The notes under the pieces are model-generated. The model made no database searches. It was not told the DNA's origin and saw only the letters and a program-made list of their open reading frames with translations. From contig JAPXFQ010001705.1 of NCBI GenBank assembly GCA_028564705.1, positions 496,001 to 560,000 of the forward strand: 64,000 nt of DNA, written 5' to 3'. Below are positions 12,964 to 27,006 of this stretch, piece by piece (the stretch's first letter is position 1; the number at the start of each line of letters is the position of its first letter). This DNA is from Apricaphanius iberus (taxonomy: Eukaryota; Chordata; Actinopteri; Cyprinodontiformes; Aphaniidae). The position numbers were made by a program, and so were the translations under genes.

Positions 12964-13757
12964 GTTTTCTTTATCCTCATGACTACATTGTAGATTCTTA
13001 ATTAAGGGCATCAAAACTATGAATGAACACATGATGTATGGAATTACTGTTTGTACTTAAACAAAAAGGGTGACCTAACTGAATACATGTGTTATATTTT
13101 AGATTCCTCAAAGTAGCCACCCTTTGCTCTGATTACTGCTTTGCATTCTCTTGAGCTTCTAGTCACCAGAAATGGTTTTCTAACAGTCTTAAAGGAGTTC
13201 CCAGAGATGCTTACTACTTGTTGGTCTTTTTGCCTTCACTCTGCGGTTCTGCTCACCCCAAATCATCTCCATTGGGTTCAGGTCCGGTGACTTTGGAGGC
13301 CAGGTTATTTCACACTTTTTTTTGTAAAAGTACTACATAATTCCATATGTGTTTCATTTGTTATACATTTAGGAGTCAGCTCGTTCGAATGGACTTTAGA
13401 AACAATGCAGATGAGCAAAATTCAAAGTTTCAACACAATAGTACAGATATGAGTTATACTTAAGATTTGATTGTTTGTTACATACCTCTATAATTCATCA
13501 AAATTATCAAAAAATCATTAAGCTACACTGAGACTTTAACTGATAGACCCTGCCTTAAAGGGAAAGTAAAGTTTTTTGCAACTGGAGTGTCTCAGAGGTG
13601 CTGCATTGTTTTCTGTGGGGGAGTTTTACAGGCTTTTAATCCAACAGTTCATTTATGTCACTGCTGTGCTCCATCATAGCTGTAGTCTGAGCAGGGCTTG
13701 CACTCTGTGCTCTACAGCGGTCAGTCAGACAGATCTTATTACTGCAGACCAGAACTA
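12653..13757. repeat. duplicated repeat unit, copy 1 (interrupted)
   Basis: 12653-12930 and 13567-13740 match the unit at 20709-21120 closely, starting CAACACTTTGTATATGAGG and continuing past GCAACTGGAGTGTCTCAGAG. Copy 1 has about 0.64 kb of extra sequence (12931-13566) holding a Tc1 remnant, and a nested hAT pair inserted at 13807. No coding role is seen. Confidence 0.75.
12931..13566 (-). mobile_element. Tc1-like transposon remnant
   Basis: The minus strand resembles the 3' end of a Tc1 transposase: CCTGAACCCAATGGAGATGA, which fits the conserved aspartate, Asn-Pro and glutamate motif, then a decayed C-terminus. The downstream tail (AATACATGTGTTATATTTTAG and beyond) matches the fragment at 58119-58440, which lies in the opposite orientation. 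The reading frame is broken. A (TA)n tract at 12932-12960 borders it. Confidence 0.65.
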
Positions 13758-13806
13758 TTTTCCCCATATTTCCAATAGAAGTAAAGGTCCAAAAATGTCT
13801 GCATAT

Positions 13807-16284
13807 TAGGGGTGTCAAGATTCTCCGAGTCCTCGATTCGATTTGATTTTAGATTTTAGGGTCATGATTCGATTCGATTCTGAATTTTTTATTTTTTTAC
13901 AGTACAGAGCCGTATGTCATTTTTAGGTTTTATTCATTAAATGTGGTACAGTAAATGTTATTTTAAAAGACCGTTTTTAATATTCTTGTGTAATGTATCA
14001 CATTAGGCATTAATGGTGAAATTGAAATACATTTATTTACTATAAAAGTGTAACCGTCTTTTTTAATAGCAAATTATTACAAAACAAACAGAGAGTGGCT
14101 GCCATCTAGTGGCTCTTTATAGTTACTGCAGAACAACTGGATACTCAATCAGACCGACCGAGAAAAATGCAGCTAACAGCAGTCCTGTTGTTTACCATGT
14201 GATCGTGGACTTAAGTCGTCGGGAACTTAAAATTTACTTACTGGGGATTTGAGAGTAGAAGGAGCGGCTTTAGCACCGGTCCTCCTGCTTCATCTATCCT
14301 AGCTGTGGTCGAGCTTTAGCTTAGCTTTAGCTACTTGCTAGCGTCAGCCAACATGCTGTTTAGACGTGTGCTCTGATCACGGGGGATGTGATACAGGCAG
14401 TTAAAACGTTACCAGGTGGTGGTGTGAGTTGTACGAGAACTGGTAAAGGTTACTTGTTAGGGAAAATGCAATGTGTGGTTCTTTGTGATGAGGAAATCTG
14501 AGTAAATAGACGGTTGCCTGGTAACTGTTTCTACGGAGTCCCCACTGGGATGCACAGTAAACAAGAAGAAAGAGGTGATCGCGATCCTCTTTTGGATAGT
14601 GATGGGAAGACCGACTCTTTTTACCGACTCGGATCATTTACTCTCGAACATTAAATTGAACGAATCTTGAACGAATCATTTAGTTCATTTTAACAGCAGG
14701 TGGCGCTGTTGCCCTCTTGTGGGCGTCGTAGTAAACAATGCAGCGGTTCTCCAACGAATCATAATTCACAACCCCAAGTGACCCATTTACCGACTCATTC
14801 CTGTTACTCTTAGCAACTAATTTCATTAGTAGAAATATTTATAGTTTATAATTAAATTTGTGGGGGGGGAAACACCCAGTAAAAAAACATTTCTGCTCTG
14901 GACTGGAAGAAAAACCCTGAGTACAAAACTCACATCACGAGAATAGCTCATTAGTTCACAGTAGTATAGCTCTGCTAACATGCTAACAGCACATTGAGTT
15001 ACTCACCCCTTCCTTTCCGAGAGCTAACCGAAGCTAGCTTGCAATGTCTGGTGCTGAATCGCTAGCGTGAACAAATCGCTCACTGCCGGCTCACAGCCCA
15101 AACGAGCTGAACGACTCATTCACCCCTCCTCCTTCCCGGCTCACAGCTCAATTCTCCACTACAATACAGTAGGCAACATGTTTTGTTTCACCTGACAATA
15201 AAAAACAAAATGCCACAAGCAATTTGAAAACCTAGGAAAGCATATACAGACCACAATAAAGTTATTTGTGTCCACGCTGCCATCATTGTTTAAGAATGCG
15301 ACAGTGACTAGGTAGGTGTCACGTGACAAAGAACGAATCTACTACTCCACACACAGTACAGCCTGAGCTGTGAACGATGAACGAGAAGATCCGTTCAGTC
15401 TGAACTGTTGGTCACATTACAGCTGGGTAGAGGAAGAGTGAGTTTAAACTAATTTTGACAATTAGTGATACAATTAAAACAAAAAGGAATAATTAATAAG
15501 TTCCCTATGTTTACATGATGCGTTTATTGTGTACAAAATTATTACATTATTATTATTAGTATTATTATTATTACTACTATTATTGATTATGTTTGTTGTT
15601 ATTATCATCATTATATATTTATTATTTAATCAATATGCTGATATAATTTTCGAAAGTATTTATTTACTAACACACTTTAAATTATACACACAATAACACA
15701 TCTACAAGAATTGAAGTCCACTAAATAATTATGATTTAATGAATAAATAATATATATCGGGTGTCGAATGACAAATAAAGGAACATTAGATATCAGACAT
15801 CATTCATTTCCTTGTTCATCTCTCAGTCCGCTCCACAGCCCGTAGCAAGCTGAGCCACAGTTTTCACGTGACGAATGAGTAAGAATGATCCGTCACGATC
15901 CGTATATGAACGAATCGTGAGCGAACTGTAGTACTTGCTGCTCGCCACACACAGCCTGAGCGGTCTGGCTGTCACATGACAAAAGAACTGGGACCTGAAA
16001 ACGGACGCAGCAGCTGAGTGAGTCATGAACGAATCATTTCTGTTTCCTGTCTTGCTGCTGACTGAGCTCATGCAGCTGCTGACATGTGGCAAGAGAAGGT
16101 ACTGCATGAAAATGAACGAATCGCTCACTGAGAGGACTCGTTACTCTCGGGTCGTATAAAAGATTAGTTCATTTTGAACGAATCGTTCACGAACGACACA
16201 TCACTACTTTTGGAGTTCGATGCACAGGGTCAAAACGAATATTTTGATCGATTTCGATACAAGATCAAGATTGTGACACCCCTA
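13807..16284. mobile_element. outer hAT-type element, CTGCATAT target duplication
   Basis: Ends are TAGGGGTGTCAAGATT and, inverted, ATTGTGACACCCCTA. The 8-bp duplication CTGCATAT lies on both sides (13799-13806 and 16285-16292). The 8-bp duplication and the TAGGGGTGTC terminus are typical of hAT transposons. Without the inner insertion it is about 0.86 kb and non-autonomous, with no transposase frame. It carries ATTCGATTC-type runs near each end. Confidence 0.85.
14597..16206. mobile_element. inner hAT-type element, CTTTTGGA target duplication
   Basis: Ends are TAGTGATGGGAAG and, inverted, GACACATCACTA, with perfect 8-bp duplications CTTTTGGA at 14589-14596 and 16207-16214. It sits entirely inside the outer hAT element and so is younger. 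Length 1610 bp, no transposase frame. GAACGAATC and its complement recur many times near the termini, like subterminal transposase-binding repeats of hAT elements (inference). Confidence 0.85.
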
Positions 16285-16559
16285 CTGCATATATAGTTTA
16301 TTTTATAAAGCATGGCAAGAGATTGTTTCGATTTATTTTACTTTCACAGCAAGCAAAATAAAATAAAACACAAAGGCAAATTTTCTCCTCCAGTTAGGAA
16401 ACATTGAAAGAATCAAATGTTGAACATTCACATATTACCTGTAAGGATAATATCTGGGCATATCTTTTTAAGAAATGTCTGGTCACATATTTACCAGGAT
16501 TTAATACACACCACAAAGTATTACAAAAGGTACAAATATATGAGCACTTGGCTTTCCAT

Positions 16560-16885
16560 ATACCATCCATCAATCCAGGTCTACCTGCTCATCAGTCCAG
16601 CAGTCATTGGTTAGTGAGGCCGAGTACAGGTTACCATCCCATAATTCAGCAGCACAGAGACAACAACAACATGCACACCAACACTGGGTCCTAGAGAGAC
16701 AACTTAGAGAGACTAATTAAAGCTAACAGCCACGTTTTTGGACTGTGGGAGGAAGTTGGAGTACCAGGAGAGACATTCTTGGGGAGAAAAAGACCCCAGG
16801 CTGGGATTCAAACCCACAATCATGTTGCTCAAAGGAACCAGTGTTAACAACCGCACTATGACCCAGCCTGACTTCCAGACATGCA
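16560..16885 (-). repeat. tRNA-derived SINE
   Basis: Same family as 7183-7410: CACGTTTTTGGACTGTGGGA and GGGATTCAAACCCACAATC are shared. On the minus strand a degenerate A box precedes a GGGTTTGAATCCC B box. Confidence 0.65.
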
Positions 16886-17440
16886 GAACTATTTCTCCAC
16901 TGCTCCTGTGGATTACTTTGAATCCAATCATTTGTCAAAAAGCCGTATAAAACAAGCAGACGGTTCATAGCAACTCACAAAAGCAAAAAAAAACTAACAA
17001 CAAACAAACAAAAAATGGTAAGTTTTCAACTAGACTAGAGTGGAATCCCCTTGTAACCATCATTTTATCCATCTCATTGCATGAACTGGACAGTAATGCC
17101 TGTCCCATGATCAGGATCACAGTATTCTACCAGGGATATTTTTATTAAAAGCCACAAAACAGATGTGATTATTCCACCAGCTGCTGGGTTTTTGTCATTG
17201 TTGCTATTTTTGACAGAATTGCTCATTTTTTAGGATTGTCATTCCAGTTCCATTAATATGCCAAAAAAAAACACTATTATATTTAGAAGACCCGACATTT
17301 ACGCCCAGGTGGTTCTAAAGTCATACTGTGTCTAATCCTGCTGTGTACATTTTTATTTCCAAAATGTGTTTTCTGATGATCCAAATGTGAAGAAATTAAG
17401 TTTATCTAGAAAAATATTAATTTTTGACACATTTATGAGC

Positions 17441-17464
17441 TATATATATATATATATATATATA
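17441..17464. repeat. (TA)n microsatellite
   Basis: Perfect TA dinucleotide run. Confidence 0.9.
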
Positions 17465-17598
17465 ATTACATTCCTCAACATTTATTTAATGCATTGGGTA
17501 ATTGTGTGAAGTCCACAGTGTTAAACTTTGTAAGGACAAAGTGAGACCACTTGGGCTGATAGATTAACGCTCTACACAGTACTTAGATAGCTAAGTTA

Positions 17599-18241
17599 AG
17601 CCTAGTTTATGCTTCTCTGGCTGTAAATTTGTACTCAGACGCAGACGTAATGACACCGACGTTTTTCATTTATAGAACTCTGTTTATTTTCTTGCCGCTC
17701 TCCATACATTTTCTTCAGTGTTACAAAGCCATTTTTGACCAGGACAGCAGGGGGTGCTAACTTCTCATGGCATCGTCTGCTTACGATTGCAGTGTAGTTT
17801 CAGTTTTTTTTCTTCAGCCTGTGAACGCACTTCCCCCTCAAGGAGCAATGGACGACAGAAAGTAAGTTTTGATTAAGCTGTAAAGTTTTCACCAGAAGTG
17901 CTGCTCATAGAATAATCTAAAAACACATGGAAAAAACAGCAGCCTTTTCTTTTCTGCAGCTCCTTGTGTTCAAAATCGGCCAGAGAACAGATTGTAGTGG
18001 CCAAACGCTGCATTAACTACTTATTACAGCGACTATAGAGCCCTGTCCTGGTGAAGCGTTCTCTGGCTGTTGCTGAACAGACCAATCACAGGCATACGCT
18101 CTACGTTGACGGAGATGGATAATCATTAAATGGACCTGGACTCTGTCCATCATTGCGTAGGTGACGGAGAGCCCTTGCGTTGACGGATAATGGTGTTGCG
18201 TCAATCCGTCTCCGACAAAACAGAGAAGTATAAAGTAGGCT
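17599..18241. mobile_element. Harbinger-like MITE, copy 2, TTA target duplication
   Basis: Terminal inverted repeats AGCCTAGTTTATGCTTCTCT and AGAGAAGTATAAAGTAGGCT are flanked by TTA on both sides (17596-17598 and 18242-18244). A 3-bp TTA duplication fits PIF/Harbinger. Length 643 bp with no transposase frame. It contains repeated ACGGA/TCCGT-type motifs near the right end and is homologous to 7433-8056. Confidence 0.75.
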
Positions 18242-18244
18242 TTA

Positions 18245-20708
18245 GGCTGATTTCGCATAGTTAGTGATGTATACTGCACTTGCACATCTGGTTTGGGCAC
18301 AAATAGCAGCTAGCTTGCTAAGAAAAGTGGAAAATTCACTGTGGATAAGGAAGAGAAAATGGAGCGAGTAGCCATACTATTGTTAAGATGTGGGACTGTA
18401 GGTTCATTTAGGTCTAGCACCGTGTGACACTGACCTTGGAGTGGTTGGTGCCTTGCTCTGAAAATGCTTCCCATGTGCAAAATGTCCTTAGAGAGAAGAC
18501 AGACACAACATTCAGCATGCCAGGGTGGGCGACTCTTCATCAGTGCAAACAGATGGTCTACATAGGATAAATTAATATTAGCAATGCTGCATTGTTAAAA
18601 AATGAACATTACCCTGATGGTTAACAAGAAAGCATGGCTTGGAGTCTTTTGCTCTAATTCATTCCCAAATTGTTGTCACTAAGTTGCGAGCATCAGAGGG
18701 CCAAAAATGCCTCGTTAGACTGACCACAGTCTGCCAAACCCAGACTGACTGCATCGTTTGTCACTCTCCATGACACGTCTCCACCGCTCTACACTCCATC
18801 CGTCTGAGGCTTCCCATTGCCCTTCTGGAGATGGGAGACTTGGTTGCAGCTGTTCATCCACGTGAATTTCTTTCCATAAACGTATCTACCCATGGTTCTT
18901 GACCTCATCTAAAGGTCACATTAAGTTTGAAGCTCTTTGACTGTATCCTGGGAAGAAAAACCGGTGACCTCTGCTCACTATGTGCATTAGAATCCACTCT
19001 GTCATTTTATGAGGTCTGCCACTTCAGCAATGAGTTGATATCATTCCCAATTACTTCCAATATGCTCTAATGCCTCTAAAATGTAACTGTGAAACATTGA
19101 CAAGCTAAGAAATATTTGGACTAGAACTATTGAACAAGTGACGTCCTGTCATGGTCCCACAGTGTAACTCGCTCAGGATGACCCCCATTTTTCATAAATG
19201 TTTGTGAAAGCAGACACATTTGGATATAGAAGTGACTGAATTCAGCAACCTGGAGGGGTGAGTGAACACATTTGGTTAAATAGTCAAAGTCCAGTTCATT
19301 TCACGTTGAGTTATGTTGCTTTTAAGTATGTGCATGCATGGGAGACGGGATGGGTGGGTGGGTGGGGGGAGTTTAGTTGTATTTGTGTTTTTATTTTGGG
19401 TTTTGGGAAGGGGAGGCATTTTAATCTGTGAAGCACTTCGAGAAGCTTGGTTGTTTAAAAAGTACTGTATAAATAAAGTTTGATTTGATTTTATTTGAAT
19501 CACACAATAGATTTCTATAATAAATCCAAAGCAATATACGGCTTGGCTTAGCTGGAGGTCAAATGTCATAGCCTGCTAATTTAGATGCAAAGAAAGATGA
19601 TGCTGGAAGGAAATTAACATAAAGCAACATATTTTTATATGACACAGAAGCTCAAGAGAGAGATGAAATATTGTGACAGGGTGTAAGGTTTTCACACTAA
19701 ATAAGAAGCAAACAAACACTTAGCATAAAGCTCAAGCCCATTGTTTTACATAGATCAGTCTCTTCAGCAGAGTTTGGGTGAAGCCACCATCAGAATCTGC
19801 TCCTGTCGACTCTCGTGTTAAAATCTAGCATGCAGCCCAGAACCAGTCCAAAAGGACCAGTCTGATATGAGCTATGGTGACTGGTGAAGAAAATGTTTTA
19901 TGTTTCTCAGTATTGTAATGATGTCACAGATTTTCCATGATAGTTTCATGTTTCAGTTTATTGTTTGAGGATCTGTTGTTAGTTCCACTGGTTCACTTCT
20001 CTTCATTATTTCACAGGAAGCCAGGGTATAAATATGGCTATCTTATTCCAACACATTGCTGAGATATGTTGGTGTTGGCTGCTCAGCCAGTGAGTGGGAC
20101 AGCTTTTGTGATCTCAAACACGGCCATCATTCGGATCAGTGTCTGTTTATCTAAAGAATATCTACTGCTCACTTTAATCCTTCAGGGATACTTAGGAGGA
20201 CAGAAATGAATCGAATGCCTTTTCGTATAGTCCCAACAGTTCAAAAATGTCCTTTTATTGAATTAATATTAAATGATAATAAAGGTTACATCTAAAACAT
20301 GTCCAAATCTAGAAAGACAGTGTACAATGATGCTCAGATGAGTCCTGCCTTAAAGAAACAGTATGATGAAAACTAAAACCAATATTGCCACACTGTTTTA
20401 CTGTCTGCATGTGTGCTGATGACAATATCAGGAAATGATCAGATTGTGTGAAACATCCAGCTATCACTCTTGATGCCTCCTTGTTTAATATAACGCGTCT
20501 TATTGGGATTAAGAGCGTAGAACTCACTGTGCTCAGCTGTATTTGGAAAACTTGTTACTTATGCCATGACATCATCTTGTTGTTTTGTGCATATTTAAGG
20601 ACAAACCCAAGGCTGAAAGTCACATGATCTGCAACTTTGCTCATATAATTATTAGCTGCATTCATCAGACAGTTTAGACTTTCATAAATTGTAGATCGTC
20701 TAAGCATC
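18245..20708. other. intronic sequence, no gene
   Basis: No gene recognised. At 19425-19500 there is a LINE-like 3' tail on the plus strand (GTGAAGCACTTCGAG... ATAAATAAAGTTTGATTTG). Confidence 0.55.
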
Positions 20709-21350
20709 CAACACTTTGTATATGAGGAATATTCTCTATAAACAGTCAGGAAATCTCTCTTTTTAACCGAGTGTTACATGCAGGAGAACAATGCTGAAAG
20801 CCATCATGAGTCACAATAATTCTAGAAAATTATTGAGAGATTGAGAGAATTGCTGTTGAGAGAAAAAATTGAGAGATTGTCAATTTGAGTAAAACACACA
20901 CAGCATCTAAATGTTGGAATGTGGTGTAAATAAATTTAAAGTAGGGTTTAAATTATATATATACAGTTTTTTTGCAACTGGAGTGTCTCAGAGGTGCTGC
21001 ATTGTTTTCTGTGGGGGAGTTTTACAGGCTTTTAATCCAACAGTTCATTTACGTCACTGCTGTGCTCCATCATAGCTGTAGTCTGATGGAGCGGTCGGTT
21101 AGACAGATCTTACTACTGCAGACACCAACATGGTTCACATTTACGTGTTTCCAAATGGCACAAACAAAATGACCAAGTGGACTACGTTCAGCTTCTACAG
21201 GCTCCCTTTCTGCAACCTGCTCAGACTACAGCTGGAACAGTGGTCGGCTCCAACGTCATTGAAATCAACTGTTAGTGTAAGTTAGAACTGGTTGAAATAA
21301 AACCCTGTAAAAGCCCAGAAACTAATAGCTTAGCACCTCTGAGACGCTTA
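20709..21350. repeat. duplicated repeat unit, copy 2, with inverted arms
   Basis: 20709-21120 matches copy 1 at 12653-13740 but lacks the Tc1-containing 0.64 kb. The part from 20969 also recurs inverted at about 21190-21345 (AGTGTCTCAGAGGTGCT facing AGCACCTCTGAGACGCT; CTGTAGTCTGAGCAGG facing CTGCTCAGACTACAGCT), giving a MITE-like foldback. Contact ends and target duplication are unclear. Confidence 0.6.
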
Positions 21351-21672
21351 AAACTCACAGAAGAATATCGCTAACTATTCATAGCAAAACATGCTTAAAT
21401 GAAGGAGTTCTGTAACCGATAAAGCTTTATTTAGAGGCGGTACTTTGGCTGCCCTAACTTCTCCTATTATATGGATACACGCTGATAATGGATCTAAACT
21501 TCTTCAAACTTGTCTGGGTTAGTAAATGAATGTAATGTATGCTAAAAATAAGCTCCAGGTAAAAAAAAACAAAACCAAAAAAAGTTACTTTCCCTTTATA
21601 CGTGGTGGCTTACAGATAGAAAATGGGGAACAAACAGACAACCAGGATCCCTCTGTGAACCAGAAAGTACTA

Positions 21673-23171
<1,499 letters not shown>

Positions 23172-23173
23172 TA

Positions 23174-24470
23174 CGTCTGATATTTCTTTTCTGTTGACAA
23201 TTATGGACAGAAATGAATGATTCGTTTAATGTAGGGTCCTGTTCATGTATTCTTTGGCCTCTGAAAACCTACATAAGATGCTCCTGCAGTAAAAAACTCT
23301 TTGTAGTTAGCAAGGTAATGTATAACAGATGTGCCAGAATCAGCAGCAAAAGTGATTCAAAAATAAAACTCCATAAAACATAGAGGAAGATACAAAATGG
23401 CTATATATACAGTAAAAATTGAATAAGATGTTTAAAGGATCTTCAGCTGTGGCCTTTCTGATAGAAAAGGCAGTAAACATAAATGTTGCTGTCAGTGTTG
23501 TTCAGGCTAGTCAGGCTGAAGGGTTTTTGATAGAAATGTGACTCAGAATGTTTCTCAGATTTAAGGCCAACATGTCAACTGGCAGCATGGGTAAAGTAGT
23601 GTGTCATCAGTCAGACTCAAAGTTCTGCTGCTGCTTTGGTTTGTAGTTTCATCACAAACTATTCTTCAGCTAATGGGTTTACGTCATCAGCAGACACCGT
23701 CACCGAGAGCCGTTGTCTATAAAAGCGTGGCCTATCAGGTGCAGGTCAGCCAAGCAGACATTTCAATTCTGAAGATGGATGCCGTATTTCAGAGAGAACG
23801 ATAAGAAAAGGCTTGAGAGGTTGTTCACTCCAGGAATCAGATGCTTTTCTTACTTTTCTGCAGCCTGACAGGCAGCTCACAGGACTGAGGCTTTTAACAG
23901 CCATCTACATCTTTAGTCCAGGCGGCTGCTGATGAAGCCTGAGGTTCCAGATCACAAAGACAAGTGTCCTAGCTCAACGCCTTTTTGCTGGTCTGCTTCC
24001 CAAAACGTTCCTGGCTATTAATCTTGGTGTCCCAGCTGTGAACTGATCTTTGGGTTTTCCACTCCAGCTAAAGCACCGAGCACTGCTGAGAGCTCCTCTG
24101 GCTTCAGATGGATGCAGTTTACTGGTTGTCCTCCTCTTAGTACCCTGGTGAGCCAGGCGTCAGGCTAAACAGCCCCAGGGGAACTCCCAGAGACTCCACA
24201 TGTATTCTCTATAAATCTAACAAGGATCCCCCCCCCCCCCACACACACACACACACCACACACACACAGCACTCTAGGGACAGAACCCCTCAGCGTTCTT
24301 TAGGTCTCTCTGTGGCTGCTTCATTCACCACGAACCTGATTGATGCATCAGGGTTTTCCATGTTTCTCAAGTTACTTTGGGGGCATAATAAACTGCTCCA
24401 TTAAAAAGGCATACAGCCTCCTCCAGTATATGAAACATATTGAGAGGCATCCAGGGATCACTAACCTGTG

Positions 24471-24514
<44 letters not shown>

Positions 24515-27006
24515 CCCTGAGCCATGCAGTTTATTCTTCCCACGCTTTGCACCTCTCTCATACATCACAGGCCCTTGTCTCCCCACACAGTGTGGGATGG
24601 TGACTGCATTGTGACTCAGACTTACAGACACAGTTAGAGAAACAACGAGAGAAAGATGAGGATGAGGAGGTGGCAAGGGTTTCATTCTGGTGGACCATTA
24701 AAAAGGAGCCTCTCACAATGCTTCAGGCGAGCCGGCCAGGTACACAGTGGGGAAATGTTTGGAGTAAAATGAGTTTGATTTAATGCTACAGTCTTGTTTA
24801 CACTAAAGTTTTGTTAAAACCAGTACTTCCTGTTCATGACACTCTGAAAAATCACAATTTAAAGACGATCCCAGTATTCCTTATTAAAGACACTCCTCTC
24901 AAACTGTGCTCTAAGTGCTTCTTGGGCTTTAGGCTTTAGTAGTTATTCCAATATATTTTAGGTTACATTTTTTTGCTGGGTAAATAAATTCAATTAATTT
25001 CCAACAGGGAGAGAGATGAGCTTTTCAACTAAACTGGGTCCTCATTTATGAAACATGCTTCCACACAAAACAAGCTCTAAAAAATGCATCAGACACTTTC
25101 TCCACATGAGAAATTGTTGAAAAAAAAATTCAGCCACATTTTCAGACTTGTAGACCTCAAACACACACACACACGTGTGGGATTCCAGTGTACATATATA
25201 CTTTGTTGGGCTGAGGTTACTACAACTAGATGTTGGAAAAATCGATACCATGACCTTTTCAATAACGCTGTTGTTGTATTTGTATATCTATTTGTATATT
25301 GCGGTTGTGTATTTCTTAGATTGCATTGTTTGGTTTGTTGGTGTTTCCTTTTTCCCCTCTCTCTGCTGTCCTGCGGGTGTGGAGGCAGACTGGGATGTTT
25401 TCTCTGGTCCCCTCCATCTCTTGTATTCAACTCACCGTCTCCCTCTTCAATTTTTTGCCCTTCCATCTTCCCCGCCTTTACTTTCCATCCTTCTCTCCAT
25501 AATAGAAAAAAACAATTCCTAAAAAACATTTAGTACGCATAGATATTGAGTGAAGTACTACAGGAATAGTCATAATGCTCCACTTTTTAAAGTTGACCTG
25601 GCGGGCTTTTACTTGGTACTGAGACATCAATTCTGTCACACTGCCAGATCGGACTTGTTAAATTAATAAATAAATAATAAAAAGCAGTGGGATTTGTCAA
25701 TCAATAAATTCAGTGTCCTTGCTAGGTACTAGCTAATGACATGTTTTGTCTGTATATTCAAATACTGCAGCAAGCTTTAATGACATAAGAATCAAGGGCT
25801 AGATGATTCAAATTCAAACATGGCCATATGGGATTATGAGGTAGTGATTGTTGAGAAACTCTAAAAATTGAATTCTCAACTTTTATACAAAACTGGAACT
25901 CAGAATTAAACCTTGTCCCAATATTTTCACTTTTGAAGAGACATGACTAAATAAAATAAATCTTATTAAAGGCTTTCATTAATCAGTTATAGCAATGCTT
26001 GACCAAATAACCAATTCATGAATAGACGAATGTGACCTTAAACAGTCACATTAGTTTTTTTGAAGCCAGTCATGTGGTCTATAGTTAACTAAATCATTTT
26101 TTTGTTAGGACAGTGTGCTTCAACTGTGTGGCTGAAATCAGGGAATTCTGTAAATGAGATCAGATATATTAACTCTTTTTGAGATTCCAGCCCAAGTCGA
26201 CACAAAACAAATAAAAAATCCTTTTGAACTGCTGCTTTTTAATGCCTATCACAATAAAGGCACTTGTTACTCCCAGACATAATTTTTCCTGCTGGTTCAA
26301 GGACATCAGTGAAACTGGCCAATCATCTCCCCAAGCAGGTTGGATTTCCCGGGATCATTTCATTCCCCTGAAGCATCCCTCAGATTACACTCAGATGGAA
26401 TTATTCACCTCTTCAGATTCTTGCTCAGGCAAATCAGTTCAAGGCCACCTGTTGGATTCTTGGTAGGAAAGGATTCTCCCATATTAACCTGATTAGGACT
26501 CCAGTCAGAAAGATGCATCTAATCAGCATTTCCTCATTCTGATCATCTTGATGTGAATAAGGTCATATTCAGAGCAGCTAATATTCCGATCAGGCTTATT
26601 TTGCTAAATTATACTCCATGTCACAGAAATCTTTAATCACCTGCTGATTTTTTTTACAGCATCCTGCAAGACATACTGCTGCTTTACAACACATGTCTTT
26701 GGCTTCCAAACTGTCAGCTCAAAACAGAAAGGCTGCAAGAAGACACACGAGTCAGAATCTGACTCATTCTCGTAACGAGATTTTAAAATGGGCATAAACA
26801 GCAATGCAGTAAACAGAAGCTTAATGTGTCATTAATCAGAAAATAATGTGAGCAATGACAGAATATCATACAGGAAATATTCCCTGACTCTGTATTGTTT
26901 ATATCTGGACGCTATTTATATTACATGGTGTGATAGCCAGCCATACAAGGTAAGAGCCACACCTCACTTCTAGTTTGCTTCACTTTAGTTTACTTTGTAG
27001 TCTCTC
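23174..27006. other. intronic sequence, no gene
   Basis: No coding or RNA gene supported. It contains a C-run plus (CA)n at 24230-24268 and (AC)n at 24474-24510. Segment 25038-25165 resembles 4646-4850 (CTCATTTATRAARC... CAGCCACATTTTCAGACTTG), so both are probably fragments of one old repeat. Confidence 0.55.
24474..24510. repeat. (AC)n microsatellite
   Basis: Perfect AC dinucleotide run. Confidence 0.95.

Noticed and set aside
25084..25533. Overlapping frames of 115-149 residues on both strands
   Set aside because: No recognisable domain, low-complexity composition, and frames on both strands over the same A+T/CT-rich sequence.
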